DNA of 64,000 nucleotides from contig JAWKQO010000001.1 of NCBI GenBank assembly GCA_041390105.1, positions 808,001 to 872,000 of the forward strand, in the 5' to 3' direction. Below the pieces are notes generated by a model that did no database searches, was not told the origin of the DNA, and saw only the letters and a list, made by a program, of their open reading frames with translations. Positions within the stretch are counted from its first letter, which is position 1; each line of letters opens with the position of its first letter. The position numbers and the translations under genes were made by a program. Of this stretch, positions 43,668-52,572 are shown one piece after another. This stretch comes from Gemmatimonadota bacterium (GTDB taxonomy: Bacteria > Gemmatimonadota > Gemmatimonadetes > Longimicrobiales > Gaopeijiaceae).

Positions 43668-45272
43668 ATGTCGTCTCGATGGGACTCGGTGCTCGTCCGC
43701 GCCGTCGCCGGCGAGCTGGGCCGCCGCCTGGGTGACGCACGCCTGCGCGCGCTCTACTTCGACCGCTCCGCGCCGGCAGCGTACGCCTTCTTCCGCACCG
43801 GCACGCTGGAGATCCGGCTGGACGGGCCGGAACCGTCCGTGCTGTGGCGTGCTGCCACCGAGCCGTACCCGGGGAGTCGTAGCCTCCCCGCACGGGTGAC
43901 CGCGGTCTCTTCCCCACCGGACGAGCGGCGACTGACGGTGGAGCTCCGGCGCGTGCGGGGCGCGCCACGGGAACAACGTCTGGAGATCGAGCTGATCCCG
44001 CGTCGCTCGAATGTCTTCCTCGTGTCCGGGGGTCGCGTTGCCGCCGCCCTGCGCGCCGACCCGCTGCGCTCCACGGGCGAGGGCTACCAGCCGCCCGAGC
44101 CCAGCCGGCGACGCTGGGCCGAGGTGACGCCGCTCAGAGCGGAGTGGGACGCGTTCATCGCTTCCCTGCCCGGCGAGGAGCGGGAGACCGCGCTGGTGCG
44201 CGAGCTCGCTTGGAGCAGCCCCATCAATGCGGCGGAACTGCTCGACGCCGACGGCGGCTTCGAGCTGTGGCGCACACTGCAACGCGGCGCGGACCCGGCT
44301 CCCACCCTGCTCCTCCTTCCGGCGGGGCCACAGCCCTACCCGCATCCGCTGGGCTCGCTGCCTTCGTCCCCGCTTTCCGATCTCCTGGACGCGGGTCCAA
44401 CGCCACCACCGCCGTCTCTTCCCAGCGACGTTCTGCGACGGGCGGAACAACGGGTCGAGGAGCTTGCCCGCAAGGAGCGCTCTCTGGAGCGGCAGACGCA
44501 GAAAGCCGAGCGCGCCGAGGTGATGCGCACGCAGGCCGACCTCCTTCTGGCCCGGCTGCACCAGGTCCCCCGCGGGGCCGAGCGTCTGGTGCTGGAGGGC
44601 TTTGCGGGCGAGCCCGTGGAGATGCGTCTCGACCCCAGCATGACCGCGCAGGAGAATGCTCAGGCGTTGTACGCACAGGCGCGCAAGGCGGAGCGCGCCC
44701 TGCGTGACCTCCCCGGCCGCCTCGCGGCGACGCGCGCGGCCAAGGAGCAGGCAGCGGCAGCGCTCGAGCGACTCCGAAGCGGTCACTGGGGTCCCGAGGA
44801 GCTCCGTCCTCTGCTGAGAGGCGCGGTGCCCGGCTCGGCGCGGGGCCGCCCCGGGAGTCAGGCGCCCCTGCCCTACCGCCGCTACACCAGCTCCGGAGGC
44901 CTCGCCATCCTCGTGGGAAAGGGCGCGCGCCAGAACGACCAGCTCACCTTCCACGTCGCGCGCCCGGCCGAAGTCTGGCTGCACGCGCAGGGCGTCCCGG
45001 GCGCACACGTGCTGTTGCGCTGGGACCGGGACGAGGCCCCACCGGCAAGGGATCTGGACGAGGCTGCAGCGCTGGCCGCCCTGCACTCGGCCGCCCGTCA
45101 CTCCGCCGTGGTCCCGGTGGATTGGACACGGCGCCGCTATGTGCGCAAGCCTCGTGGCTCCAAGCCGGGGTCGGTGGTGCTCGAGCGCGGTGCCACGCTC
45201 ATGGCGCGCCCGGACCCCGACCTGGCTGAGCGTCTGCAGGGGGGCGAGGACGGACTCGACCAACACGTCTGA
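43668..45272 (+). CDS. rqcH: NFACT-family protein RqcH (ribosome quality control)
   Basis: 534 residues from an ATG. NFACT-N domain at the start (MSSRWDSVLVRAVAGELGRRL...FDRSAPAAYAFF), a central coiled-coil of about 110 residues (LRRAEQRVEELARKERSLERQ onward) and a C-terminal NFACT-R domain (SSGGLAILVGKGARQND, VWLHAQGVPGAHVLLRW). It would bind stalled 50S-peptidyl-tRNA complexes and add C-terminal Ala tails. No RqcP gene is adjacent. Confidence 0.92.
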   Translation: MSSRWDSVLVRAVAGELGRRLGDARLRALYFDRSAPAAYAFFRTGTLEIRLDGPEPSVLWRAATEPYPGSRSLPARVTAVSSPPDERRLTVELRRVRGAPREQRLEIELIPRRSNVFLVSGGRVAAALRADPLRSTGEGYQPPEPSRRRWAEVTPLRAEWDAFIASLPGEERETALVRELAWSSPINAAELLDADGGFELWRTLQRGADPAPTLLLLPAGPQPYPHPLGSLPSSPLSDLLDAGPTPPPPSLPSDVLRRAEQRVEELARKERSLERQTQKAERAEVMRTQADLLLARLHQVPRGAERLVLEGFAGEPVEMRLDPSMTAQENAQALYAQARKAERALRDLPGRLAATRAAKEQAAAALERLRSGHWGPEELRPLLRGAVPGSARGRPGSQAPLPYRRYTSSGGLAILVGKGARQNDQLTFHVARPAEVWLHAQGVPGAHVLLRWDRDEAPPARDLDEAAALAALHSAARHSAVVPVDWTRRRYVRKPRGSKPGSVVLERGATLMARPDPDLAERLQGGEDGLDQHV

Positions 45273-45340
45273 ACCGGTCGGCGCCCAACGTCGGGGGATT
45301 CCGGGCACCTGGCCGGTGGCCCGTCGCGGGGCCCTCGGAC

Positions 45341-46789
45341 TCAGGTGATGAAGTCCGAGACGCGGATCCCGTATTTCTGGGGGTCGGTGGTCTTGATGAT
45401 CGAGCGCTTGGGCTCACCCGTGACCGGGTCGCGCTCCGACAGGTCCAGGATGTAGGTCTCCGGCCGAGGCACGCCCATCGCGTCGGAGATCACCACCACG
45501 CGGGGCTGGTGCAGGTGCTCGGGATCGGGGTTTGCCTGCGAGACCACCGCCATCTCGAGCGTGTCGAGGATCACCAACGTTCCCACCGGGAACACTCCGG
45601 TGGCGTTGATCAACGCGCGCACCAGCAGTGGATCGAATCCCCGGCGCGGGTTCTCTCGCATCTCCCGCAGGACCTCGTCCGCAGGCCAGGGCTCGTACTG
45701 GTAGCTGCGGATCGAGGTCCCGGCGTCGAAGGCGTCCGCGACCGCGACGATGCGGGAGAACAGCGCCGGCATGCGCGGGCGCTTGTTCTGCGGATATCCG
45801 GTCAGATCGATCTTCATGTGATGCTCGTAGGCGATGAGCATCTGCCGGTACGGAATGTCCGCGAACCCCTTCATCTCGAAGAGCGACAGCATGCCCTCGG
45901 TGGGGTGCTCCTTGAGGATGCCCCACTCCTCGTCGGTGAGACCACGCGGCTTGTTGATGATGGCCGAGTCGATCTTCATCTTGCCGACGTCGTGGAAGAG
46001 CGCGCCCAGGCCCAGCTCGTAGAGTTGCCGCTTGTCCAGCCCCAGCCGCTGCCCGATGACCAGGCTGAAGATGCAGACGTTGACGGAGTGCGTGAACGTG
46101 TATTCGTCGAAGTCCCGCAACGTGGTCATGGCCAGGAGCGAGGGCTCGTCCGAGAGCACCTGATCCACGATGGTCTGCACCGCGCGCTTGACCTTGCGTA
46201 CGTTCACGGCCCTGCCGAGCCGCACGTCCGTGAGCACGTCCTTCGCCACCTTCACGGAGCGTACGTAGGTGCGCTTGGCCGCCTGTAGCTTCTCCTCCTC
46301 CTCGGACTCCGGCGAGTGCACCTCGCTCTCGGGTCGGAAGCGCAGGTTGGCGAGTTGCGCCCCCTCCACGCCTTCCATGAACGCCTCGTAGGGGTCGTCC
46401 CCCTGGGGGCGGCGCAGCAGCAGCGACAGGAAAGGAGCCCACTCCTCACGGCGCACGCCCTGGAACACCGTGACCTCTCCGAGGCCGTGGTCGGCGAACA
46501 CCTTCCCGATGCTTCCGAAGGTCGAGTAGTTGGTCAGCTCCAAGCGAAGACGGGTCTCGTTGACGAAGAAGAACTCGCCGACCACGCGGAGCTCCAACGA
46601 CCCGTCTTCCGCCAGCACGCCCGTGGTGAAGGTGTGCAGCTCGTCGAGCGCGTGCTGGACGGTCTCGTTCTCGATCGGGTAGAACTTGAGGGCGCGCAAC
46701 AGCGCGTAGAGGGACGCCAGATAGTGGCGCCCCTGCTCCTGCGCCTTGGCAGCGGCCGCGCGGTCGTGAGGGGGCTGACGCTCGTCCAC
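45341..46789 (-). CDS. HD-GYP phosphodiesterase with novel N-terminal domain
   Basis: 482 residues from a GTG at 46789, one base after the upstream stop. Residues about 25-128 form an N-terminal domain that resembles the same region of the adjacent HEAT protein. The HD-GYP domain follows: SVNVCIFS, FHDVGK (265-270), EHPTEGM, EHHMKIDLTGYP. Unlike canonical HD-GYP the last motif reads TGYP with an insertion, but metal-ligand His and Asp residues are present. It probably degrades a cyclic dinucleotide such as c-di-GMP. It ends convergently with rqcH. Confidence 0.85.
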   Translation of the reverse strand: MDERQPPHDRAAAAKAQEQGRHYLASLYALLRALKFYPIENETVQHALDELHTFTTGVLAEDGSLELRVVGEFFFVNETRLRLELTNYSTFGSIGKVFADHGLGEVTVFQGVRREEWAPFLSLLLRRPQGDDPYEAFMEGVEGAQLANLRFRPESEVHSPESEEEEKLQAAKRTYVRSVKVAKDVLTDVRLGRAVNVRKVKRAVQTIVDQVLSDEPSLLAMTTLRDFDEYTFTHSVNVCIFSLVIGQRLGLDKRQLYELGLGALFHDVGKMKIDSAIINKPRGLTDEEWGILKEHPTEGMLSLFEMKGFADIPYRQMLIAYEHHMKIDLTGYPQNKRPRMPALFSRIVAVADAFDAGTSIRSYQYEPWPADEVLREMRENPRRGFDPLLVRALINATGVFPVGTLVILDTLEMAVVSQANPDPEHLHQPRVVVISDAMGVPRPETYILDLSERDPVTGEPKRSIIKTTDPQKYGIRVSDFIT

Positions 46790-46790
46790 G

Positions 46791-48530
46791 CTACTCCCGC
46801 TCCATCCGCAGGGCACGCCCCACCGCGCTGCGCACCACGGGCTCGGTGGCCGTCTGTGCGGCCCGCAGGTACTCATGCGCCTTGGGCGTTCCGGCCCGAC
46901 CCAACCCCAACGCCGCTCCGGCCCGGATCTCCTCCGGCTCCCGGCGCCCCAGAAGGCCGCGCTTGTTCAGCAGGTTCCCGAGCAGCTCCACCGCTTCCTC
47001 GCCCCCCACGGCGCCGTAGCTTTCGAAGAACGCGATCTTCTCCGAGATGTCGGCGGTGCGAATGGCGCGGCCGGTCACCACGGTCTTGAGGGCCTTGGCC
47101 GCCGGACGGTAGCGCAGATCGCCGAGACCGCGGGCCGCCGCGATGCGAACGGCGCGATCGGGGTCCTTGAGCGCCGCTTCCAACCCGGCTGCCACCGTCG
47201 AGACGCGGAGCTTGGCCGAGGACTCGACCGCGGCCAGGCGCACCTCGGCGGACGTGTGGCGGGCCAGCTCCGCCAGCCGGGGGCCGGCGTCGCCCAGCGC
47301 CATCTCCCCCACCATGCGGCAGGCACCCGCCAGCACCGTCTCGTCCTTGACCTCGAGCAGGTGGAGCACACCCGCCGGATTCCGCTTGCCGATGGCGGCC
47401 ACCGCTTCCAACAGCAGGGCGCGGATGCGCTTGTCCTCCGACCCCATGGCCGCGCGCAGCAGCGGCTCCAGGGCGCCCCCGCGCAGGTACTGGAGGAACT
47501 GCGAGAGCTCGGCGGGCCCGACGTCGATCCCGCCGTCTGCCAGCGCGAACACCAGCTCCTCGATCGCCTCCGACCCGCTCACCTCGTCCAGCACCGCGTT
47601 GGCCCGACGCACCGACTCCTCGGAGAGGACGCCGCGCGTGGCCAGCATGGCGTGCACGCCCTCCAGGAGGAGGGTGGCGGACCTGATCTCCCCCTTGGAC
47701 AGGAAGCTGGGCAGAAGGGTGCCGAAGATGTCCAGGATCAGGAACTGCCGCTCGGCACGCCCTTGATCCTCCATGCGGTCGAACAGGGCCGAGAGCACAT
47801 CGGCGCGGATGTCGCGCTGCATCTCCCGGTCGACCTCGCGCCTGAGGATCTCGACCTCACGCGGGTCGAAGGAGTAGAGGGTCGGATTGAAGTCCTCGGC
47901 GCCGATCTTGGCCTTGGGGGGCTCCGGCTCGGCGGCGGTCGCGACCTCACCTTGGGAGGTGGCTTCGTCCTCGACGATCTCCCCCTGCCAGGCGGCGCTC
48001 AGGTCCAGCGACCCGGGGTCCTTCTCCGGGACCTCGACGCCCTCCGCCAGGAGATCCACGTAGTGGTACTCGAGGTGGTGCAGGTCGGCGTCCCATAGGA
48101 TGGTCAGCAGGTCCTCGCCCTCGGCCCGCACCGAGCGCGCACGCTGCAGCACCCGGAGCAGCGCCTCCAATTCCTCCTGCTCGACGCCCTTCAGGAACTG
48201 GACGTCGCGAATGCCGTCCTTGTAGAAGAGGAAGGCGAGGGACTCGGAGCGGGTGTCGTTGCGATAGACCTCCTCCCCGAACCAGAGGAAGCGGTCCTCC
48301 TCGATCTGGATGCGGAGCTCGTCGACTTCGGTCCACAGCTTCTCGAACGCGACCCGGAGGTTCTGGACGAACCGTTGGTAGACCGGGTTGTTCTCGTCGT
48401 AGAGCTGGAAGGCCCGCAGCGCCTTCTGCAGGACCGTGAACAGGTCACGGGCGTCGTCGAGCGGCAGCTCCGGGATCTCAAAGCCGTCCGGCGTATTCCC
48501 GCCGGGAAGGTTCGACGCCAACGGCCTCAC
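46791..48530 (-). CDS. HEAT-repeat protein paired with HD-GYP gene
   Basis: 579 residues. Residues about 28-130 match the N-terminal domain of the downstream HD-GYP protein in motif order (LRAFQLYDENNPV, EDRFLWFGEEVYRND, FLKGVEQEELEALL). From about 320 to the end there are HEAT-like helical repeats (LAELARHTSAEVRLAAVESSAKL, DRAVRIAAARGLGDL, GAALGLGRAG). It is likely a scaffold or sensor cooperating with the phosphodiesterase; the two genes are one base apart. Confidence 0.8.
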   Translation of the reverse strand: MRPLASNLPGGNTPDGFEIPELPLDDARDLFTVLQKALRAFQLYDENNPVYQRFVQNLRVAFEKLWTEVDELRIQIEEDRFLWFGEEVYRNDTRSESLAFLFYKDGIRDVQFLKGVEQEELEALLRVLQRARSVRAEGEDLLTILWDADLHHLEYHYVDLLAEGVEVPEKDPGSLDLSAAWQGEIVEDEATSQGEVATAAEPEPPKAKIGAEDFNPTLYSFDPREVEILRREVDREMQRDIRADVLSALFDRMEDQGRAERQFLILDIFGTLLPSFLSKGEIRSATLLLEGVHAMLATRGVLSEESVRRANAVLDEVSGSEAIEELVFALADGGIDVGPAELSQFLQYLRGGALEPLLRAAMGSEDKRIRALLLEAVAAIGKRNPAGVLHLLEVKDETVLAGACRMVGEMALGDAGPRLAELARHTSAEVRLAAVESSAKLRVSTVAAGLEAALKDPDRAVRIAAARGLGDLRYRPAAKALKTVVTGRAIRTADISEKIAFFESYGAVGGEEAVELLGNLLNKRGLLGRREPEEIRAGAALGLGRAGTPKAHEYLRAAQTATEPVVRSAVGRALRMERE

Positions 48531-48715
48531 TCGACTCCTGCTCGGCTCCGATCAGTTTTCGCCCACCGCGGACCGGGAGTCGCACAGCGCCCCCCCGGGC
48601 CCCCGACCGGGGGATTCTGGCTACCGGTCAACCGGATGAAAAGGCCCCCGTCCGGCGCAAAAGGCAACCCCCGGCCCTCCCTCGGCTCCCCGCGACCTCC
48701 GGGCACGGGCGCCGG

Positions 48716-48744
48716 TTGCGCTTCGGGGTCCCTTCGGGTTATCC
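48716..48744 (+). promoter_or_regulatory. Possible lexA promoter
   Basis: TTGCGC (48716-48721), 17-bp spacer, TTATCC (48739-48744), about 44 bp before the lexA ATG. The -10 is weak. No recognisable SOS box (known Firmicutes or proteobacterial types) overlaps it. Confidence 0.3.
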
Positions 48745-48787
48745 TCTATTCGGTTCTTGTTCGGGACCCCTGGAGGGAGTGGCCCAC

Positions 48788-49396
48788 ATGCCCCTGACCA
48801 AGAGGCAGAAAGAGATCCTGGACTACATCGAGTCGTTCATCGACGAGTCCGGGTACGCACCCAGCTTCGAGGAGATCGCCGAGGCATTCGGCTACGCCTC
48901 CCTGGCGACGGTGCACGAGCATCTCAGCAACCTCGAGCGCAAAGGCTACATCCGGAAGGCCTACAACGAGAGCCGCAGCCTCGAGGTGGTACGGGAGGAC
49001 GAGTACAACTCCGCCATCGAGCTTCCCCTGCTCGGGGCCGTCGCGGCCGGTCTTCCCATCGAGGCCGTGACCGACCACGAACGGCTCTCCGTGCCCGTGG
49101 ACATGATCCGGCGCGGCAAGGAGAACTACGTGCTGCGCGTCGAGGGCAACTCCATGATCGACGAGCAGATCCGCGACGGCGACTACATCGTCGTCAGCTC
49201 GCAGCAGACGGCCGCCGACGGAGAGATGGTGGTGGCCCTCGTCGGTGGGGACTCCGTGACGGTGAAGAAGCTCTACCGCGAGCCGGGCAACCGGATTCGA
49301 CTGCAGCCTGCCAACGAGACCATGCAGCCCATCGTCGTGTCGGCCGAAGACGTGGCCGTGCAAGGCGTGGTCGTGGGTGTGATCCGAAAGTACTGA
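48788..49396 (+). CDS. lexA: LexA repressor (SOS response regulator)
   Basis: 202 residues from an ATG with GGAGGGA upstream. Winged helix-turn-helix at 1-65 (LTKRQKEILDYI, YASLATVHEHLSNLERKGYI). Autocleavage bond Ala87-Gly88 in GAVAAGLP, catalytic Ser122 (EGNSMID) and Lys160 (SVTVKK) are all present, so RecA-stimulated self-cleavage is expected. It is divergent from the HEAT/HD-GYP pair across a 257-bp region. Confidence 0.97.
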   Translation: MPLTKRQKEILDYIESFIDESGYAPSFEEIAEAFGYASLATVHEHLSNLERKGYIRKAYNESRSLEVVREDEYNSAIELPLLGAVAAGLPIEAVTDHERLSVPVDMIRRGKENYVLRVEGNSMIDEQIRDGDYIVVSSQQTAADGEMVVALVGGDSVTVKKLYREPGNRIRLQPANETMQPIVVSAEDVAVQGVVVGVIRKY

Positions 49397-49436
49397 GACT
49401 CTGCACGGGGTCGCTCACGACCCGGAGGAAACTGAC

Positions 49437-49589
49437 ATGCGTGTCCCGTTCGCCATCGGTCGGCTCACCCCCCGCTCCACCGAGATCGTGCTGCTCAACC
49501 GGCGTCGCCAGCAAACACCTGTTCCTGGCCCTTGGCAGCTGCGCGCCCTGGTTCGCCCGGTGAGCGGGTTGCGCGTCGCACAGGCGTGA
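49437..49589 (+). CDS. Small ORF downstream of lexA, unknown
   Basis: 50 codons beginning MRVPFAIGRLTPRST, with a good GGAGGAA ribosome-binding site 8 bases upstream and only 40 bp after lexA. Arg-rich, no membrane segment. If real it would be SOS-controlled with lexA. No family recognised. Confidence 0.4.
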   Translation: MRVPFAIGRLTPRSTEIVLLNRRRQQTPVPGPWQLRALVRPVSGLRVAQA

Positions 49590-49682
49590 CCCCCTGCGGG
49601 CCGCGGAATCCGCGACTCACCCGCGGACCGCGCGGCTCGCGTTCGGGTTGACTTGCCTCAGGGCCGATCTACCTTTCCCCGG

Positions 49683-50501
49683 GTGAGCTCCCTGGAGGAC
49701 ATCCGCCTCCGCGTTACACTCCACTACGATGGGACCCGGTACTTCGGTTGGCAGCTTCAACCCGACGCTCCGACGGTACAGGGTGAGGTGGAGCGCATCG
49801 TTCAGCGCCTGACTGGCGCGCACCGCACCGTCCTCGCCTCCGGACGTACCGATCGTGGCGTCCACGCCACCGGTCAGGTCGCATCGGTGTTGGTTCCCGG
49901 AACCTGGACTGCCGAAGGTTTCGGTCGCGCGCTCAACGCGCTCCTGCCCGCCGACATCTGGGTCGAGCAGGTCGCCGACGTACCGCTCGCCTTCCATCCC
50001 CGCTACGACGCCCTGGAACGGACCTACGTGTACCGGGTGGGCACCGCTCCCGGCGCGCACTCGCCGTTCATCCGCCCCTATTGCTGGCCCCTGGACGCCA
50101 CGCTCGACGGCGCCTGCCTGTCCGAGCTCGCCGGCCAGGTGCTCGGCGAACGCTCGTTCAAGGCCTTCGCGCGGGCCGGTCAACCGGAGCGCGGGGAGCG
50201 CTGCCGCGTCATCCGCTCCGAGTGGCGTCCCTGGGACCTGGGGTGGGAGCTGGTCATCAGCGCCGACCGCTTCCTGCACCACATGGTGCGCTATCTGGTA
50301 GGCACCATGGTGGAGATCGCCCGCGGTCGCCGCGCGGCGGCGGAGTTGGATCGTCTGCTGGGCGGGGACGACGACCTGCGGACCTCGCCACCGGCCCCCC
50401 CCTCCGGACTCTTCCTGGCGCACGTACGTTATCCGGGAGACGCGGCCCCTGACCTCGCGTCTCTCTCCACCCCGTTCACCTTGAACTCCGGAGTCGTTTG
50501 A
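49683..50501 (+). CDS. truA: tRNA pseudouridine(38-40) synthase TruA
   Basis: 272 residues from a GTG at 49683. Catalytic Asp57 in the ASGRTDRGVHATGQV motif. Other TruA marks: YDGTRYFGWQLQP, FHPRYDALERTYVYRV and FLHHMVRYLVGTMVEIARG. It isomerises U38-U40 in the anticodon arm of tRNAs. Confidence 0.97.
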   Translation: MSSLEDIRLRVTLHYDGTRYFGWQLQPDAPTVQGEVERIVQRLTGAHRTVLASGRTDRGVHATGQVASVLVPGTWTAEGFGRALNALLPADIWVEQVADVPLAFHPRYDALERTYVYRVGTAPGAHSPFIRPYCWPLDATLDGACLSELAGQVLGERSFKAFARAGQPERGERCRVIRSEWRPWDLGWELVISADRFLHHMVRYLVGTMVEIARGRRAAAELDRLLGGDDDLRTSPPAPPSGLFLAHVRYPGDAAPDLASLSTPFTLNSGVV

Positions 50502-50505
50502 AACG

Positions 50506-51162
50506 ATGAAGATCTTCCTGGACACGGCCGACATCGGCGAGATCCGCCGCGCGGCGGAGGCCGGCCTGATCGACGGGGTCACGACCAACCCGTCCCTGTT
50601 GTCCAAGGTGGCGGCCGGACGCGAGCCCCGCGTCATCTTCAAGGAGATCTGTGAGAGCGTGGACGGGCCCGTGAGCGCAGAGGTGGTGGCGCTGGGCACC
50701 GAGCAGATGGTCGCCGAGGGGAAACGTCTCGCCGACATCCACGACAACATCGTCGTGAAAGTGCCCCTCACCGAGCAGGGTCTGGGCGCCTGTCGCCAGC
50801 TGCGCGACGAGGGCATCCGCGTCAACGTGACGCTGTGCTTCACCGGCCCGCAGGCTCTCCTGGCCGCCAAGGCGGGGGCCACCTACATCTCGCCCTTCGT
50901 GGGTCGCCTCGACGACATCGCCCAGGATGGGATGGCCCTGATCGCGGAGATCCGCGAGACGTACGACAACTACGGGATCGACACGGAGATCCTCACGGCC
51001 TCCGTCCGGCACCCCCGCCATTTCGTGGAGGCGATGCGACTGGGCTCCGACTGCGCCACCATCCCGCCTTCGGTGCTCTATCAGCTGCTCAAACACCCCC
51101 TGACCGACCTGGGCCTCCAGCGCTTCATGGAGGACTGGAAAGCACTGGGCGCGGAGCTCTGA
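50506..51162 (+). CDS. Transaldolase / fructose-6-phosphate aldolase (short type)
   Basis: 218 residues, the length of the small TalC/FSA-type enzymes. MKIFLDTADIGEIRRA, VTTNPSLL, Schiff-base Lys85 in NIVVKVPLTEQG, INVTLCFTGPQALLA-like strand and SPFVGRLDDI are all present. Whether it acts as transaldolase or as F6P aldolase cannot be decided by eye. It starts 4 bp after truA, and the HtrA gene follows 6 bp after its stop. Confidence 0.93.
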   Translation: MKIFLDTADIGEIRRAAEAGLIDGVTTNPSLLSKVAAGREPRVIFKEICESVDGPVSAEVVALGTEQMVAEGKRLADIHDNIVVKVPLTEQGLGACRQLRDEGIRVNVTLCFTGPQALLAAKAGATYISPFVGRLDDIAQDGMALIAEIRETYDNYGIDTEILTASVRHPRHFVEAMRLGSDCATIPPSVLYQLLKHPLTDLGLQRFMEDWKALGAEL

Positions 51163-51168
51163 TCCACC

Positions 51169-52572
51169 ATGCGCGCGAACGTGCATCGACTCCTGCTGGC
51201 TTCCCTGGCCGTCTTGACCTCCGCAGGGTGCGGCGGCAACGGTGAATCGGGAGGCATGGTGGACACCCTGCAGGCGCAGGTGCCACCCGTAGCCCAACAG
51301 ATCGATGCGTCGCGCGCCACCGCGATCGTGCGTGCGGCCGAGCGCGTCTCTCCCGCTGTGGTGAGCGTGCACGTGCTCCGACGCCAACGGGTGGCGTCGG
51401 CCTTCTTCGATCCGTTCTTCGGGGGCGGGCGCACGCAGATCGTCGCGGGCTTGGGGTCGGGCTTCATCTACGACGCCGACGGACACATCCTCACCAACGC
51501 CCACGTGGTCGAGGGGGCGGAGCGCTTGCGCGTGACCCTCCCGGACGGACGGGACATCGAGGCCGAGCTGCAGGGCGTCGACCTCACCACGGACATCGCC
51601 GTGCTGCGCACGTCCGAGGGAGGCCTGCCGCACGCACCGATGGGCACCTCGGAGGGCCTCCTCATCGGCGAATGGGCCATCGCGATCGGCAATCCCTTCG
51701 GGAATCTGCTGTCCAACTCGGAGCCCACCGTCACCGCAGGCGTGATCTCCGCGCTCGGGCGCCACATCGTCCCGGACGCGGCCGACGCGGGCTTCTATCT
51801 CGGCATGATCCAGACGGACGCCTCCATCAACCCGGGCAACTCCGGGGGCCCCCTGGTCAACGCACTCGGAGAGGTGATCGGCGTGAACACGTCGATCTTC
51901 TCGCGCAGTGGCGGATCCGAGGGGTTGGGCTTCGCGATTCCCATCGACCGCGCCATGCGCATCGCACGGGACCTGTCCGATGACGGACGGGTCGACCGTG
52001 CCTGGGTGGGACTGCGGGTTCAGGCCGCCGAGGCAGACGAGTGGGGCCGCACCAGCGGCGTCGAGATCGCCTTGGTCGCCGGGGGCTCCCCCGCAGCGCA
52101 GGCGGGCTTGTTGGCCGGCCGCCGCATCGTGCGGGCCAACGGCCGAGCCATGACCGGCCCCCTCGACTATCAGGCGGTGCTCCTCGACCTGCGCGCAGGT
52201 GACGAGGTCACCCTGGAGGTCGAAGGCATGCGGGACGCCGTGCACCTGACGGCCACGACCCTGCCTTCCGCTTCAGCGCCACGCATCACCGCACTGGACG
52301 GTCTCGAGCTGATCACGGTCACGTCCGCCATCCAGGCGGAGTTGGGGCTCGCAAGTGAAGAAGGAGCGTTGGTGACGGCGGTGGGGGGAACCACGGCCGC
52401 GCGCTTGGGGCTCACATCGGGAGACGTGATCCGACGGGTCAACCAGGCGGTGATCACAACGGCCGAGGAAGCCTCGGCTGCGTTGGAGGATGTCGTTCGT
52501 CGAGGCGGCGGACTGCGGCTCATCTATGAGCGCGGCGGCCGCTACATCACCTACGACCTGAGAGTCCGTTGA
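51169..52572 (+). CDS. HtrA/DegP-type serine protease, lipoprotein
   Basis: 467 residues. Signal sequence with lipobox VLTSAGC, lipidated Cys21. Catalytic triad His112 (LTNAHVVE), Asp142 (LTTDIAVL) and Ser225 (NPGNSGGPL). Two PDZ domains follow (about 260-355 and 365-455). A periplasmic protein-quality protease. It overlaps the purB start by one base, tying it to the purine operon. Confidence 0.95.
   Translation: MRANVHRLLLASLAVLTSAGCGGNGESGGMVDTLQAQVPPVAQQIDASRATAIVRAAERVSPAVVSVHVLRRQRVASAFFDPFFGGGRTQIVAGLGSGFIYDADGHILTNAHVVEGAERLRVTLPDGRDIEAELQGVDLTTDIAVLRTSEGGLPHAPMGTSEGLLIGEWAIAIGNPFGNLLSNSEPTVTAGVISALGRHIVPDAADAGFYLGMIQTDASINPGNSGGPLVNALGEVIGVNTSIFSRSGGSEGLGFAIPIDRAMRIARDLSDDGRVDRAWVGLRVQAAEADEWGRTSGVEIALVAGGSPAAQAGLLAGRRIVRANGRAMTGPLDYQAVLLDLRAGDEVTLEVEGMRDAVHLTATTLPSASAPRITALDGLELITVTSAIQAELGLASEEGALVTAVGGTTAARLGLTSGDVIRRVNQAVITTAEEASAALEDVVRRGGGLRLIYERGGRYITYDLRVR

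Noticed and set aside
48700..48787. LexA-binding SOS box in the lexA promoter
   Set aside because: GTTCTTGTTC near 48752 does not match the known Firmicutes palindrome or GTTC-N7-GTTC; a lineage-specific box cannot be defined from one site.
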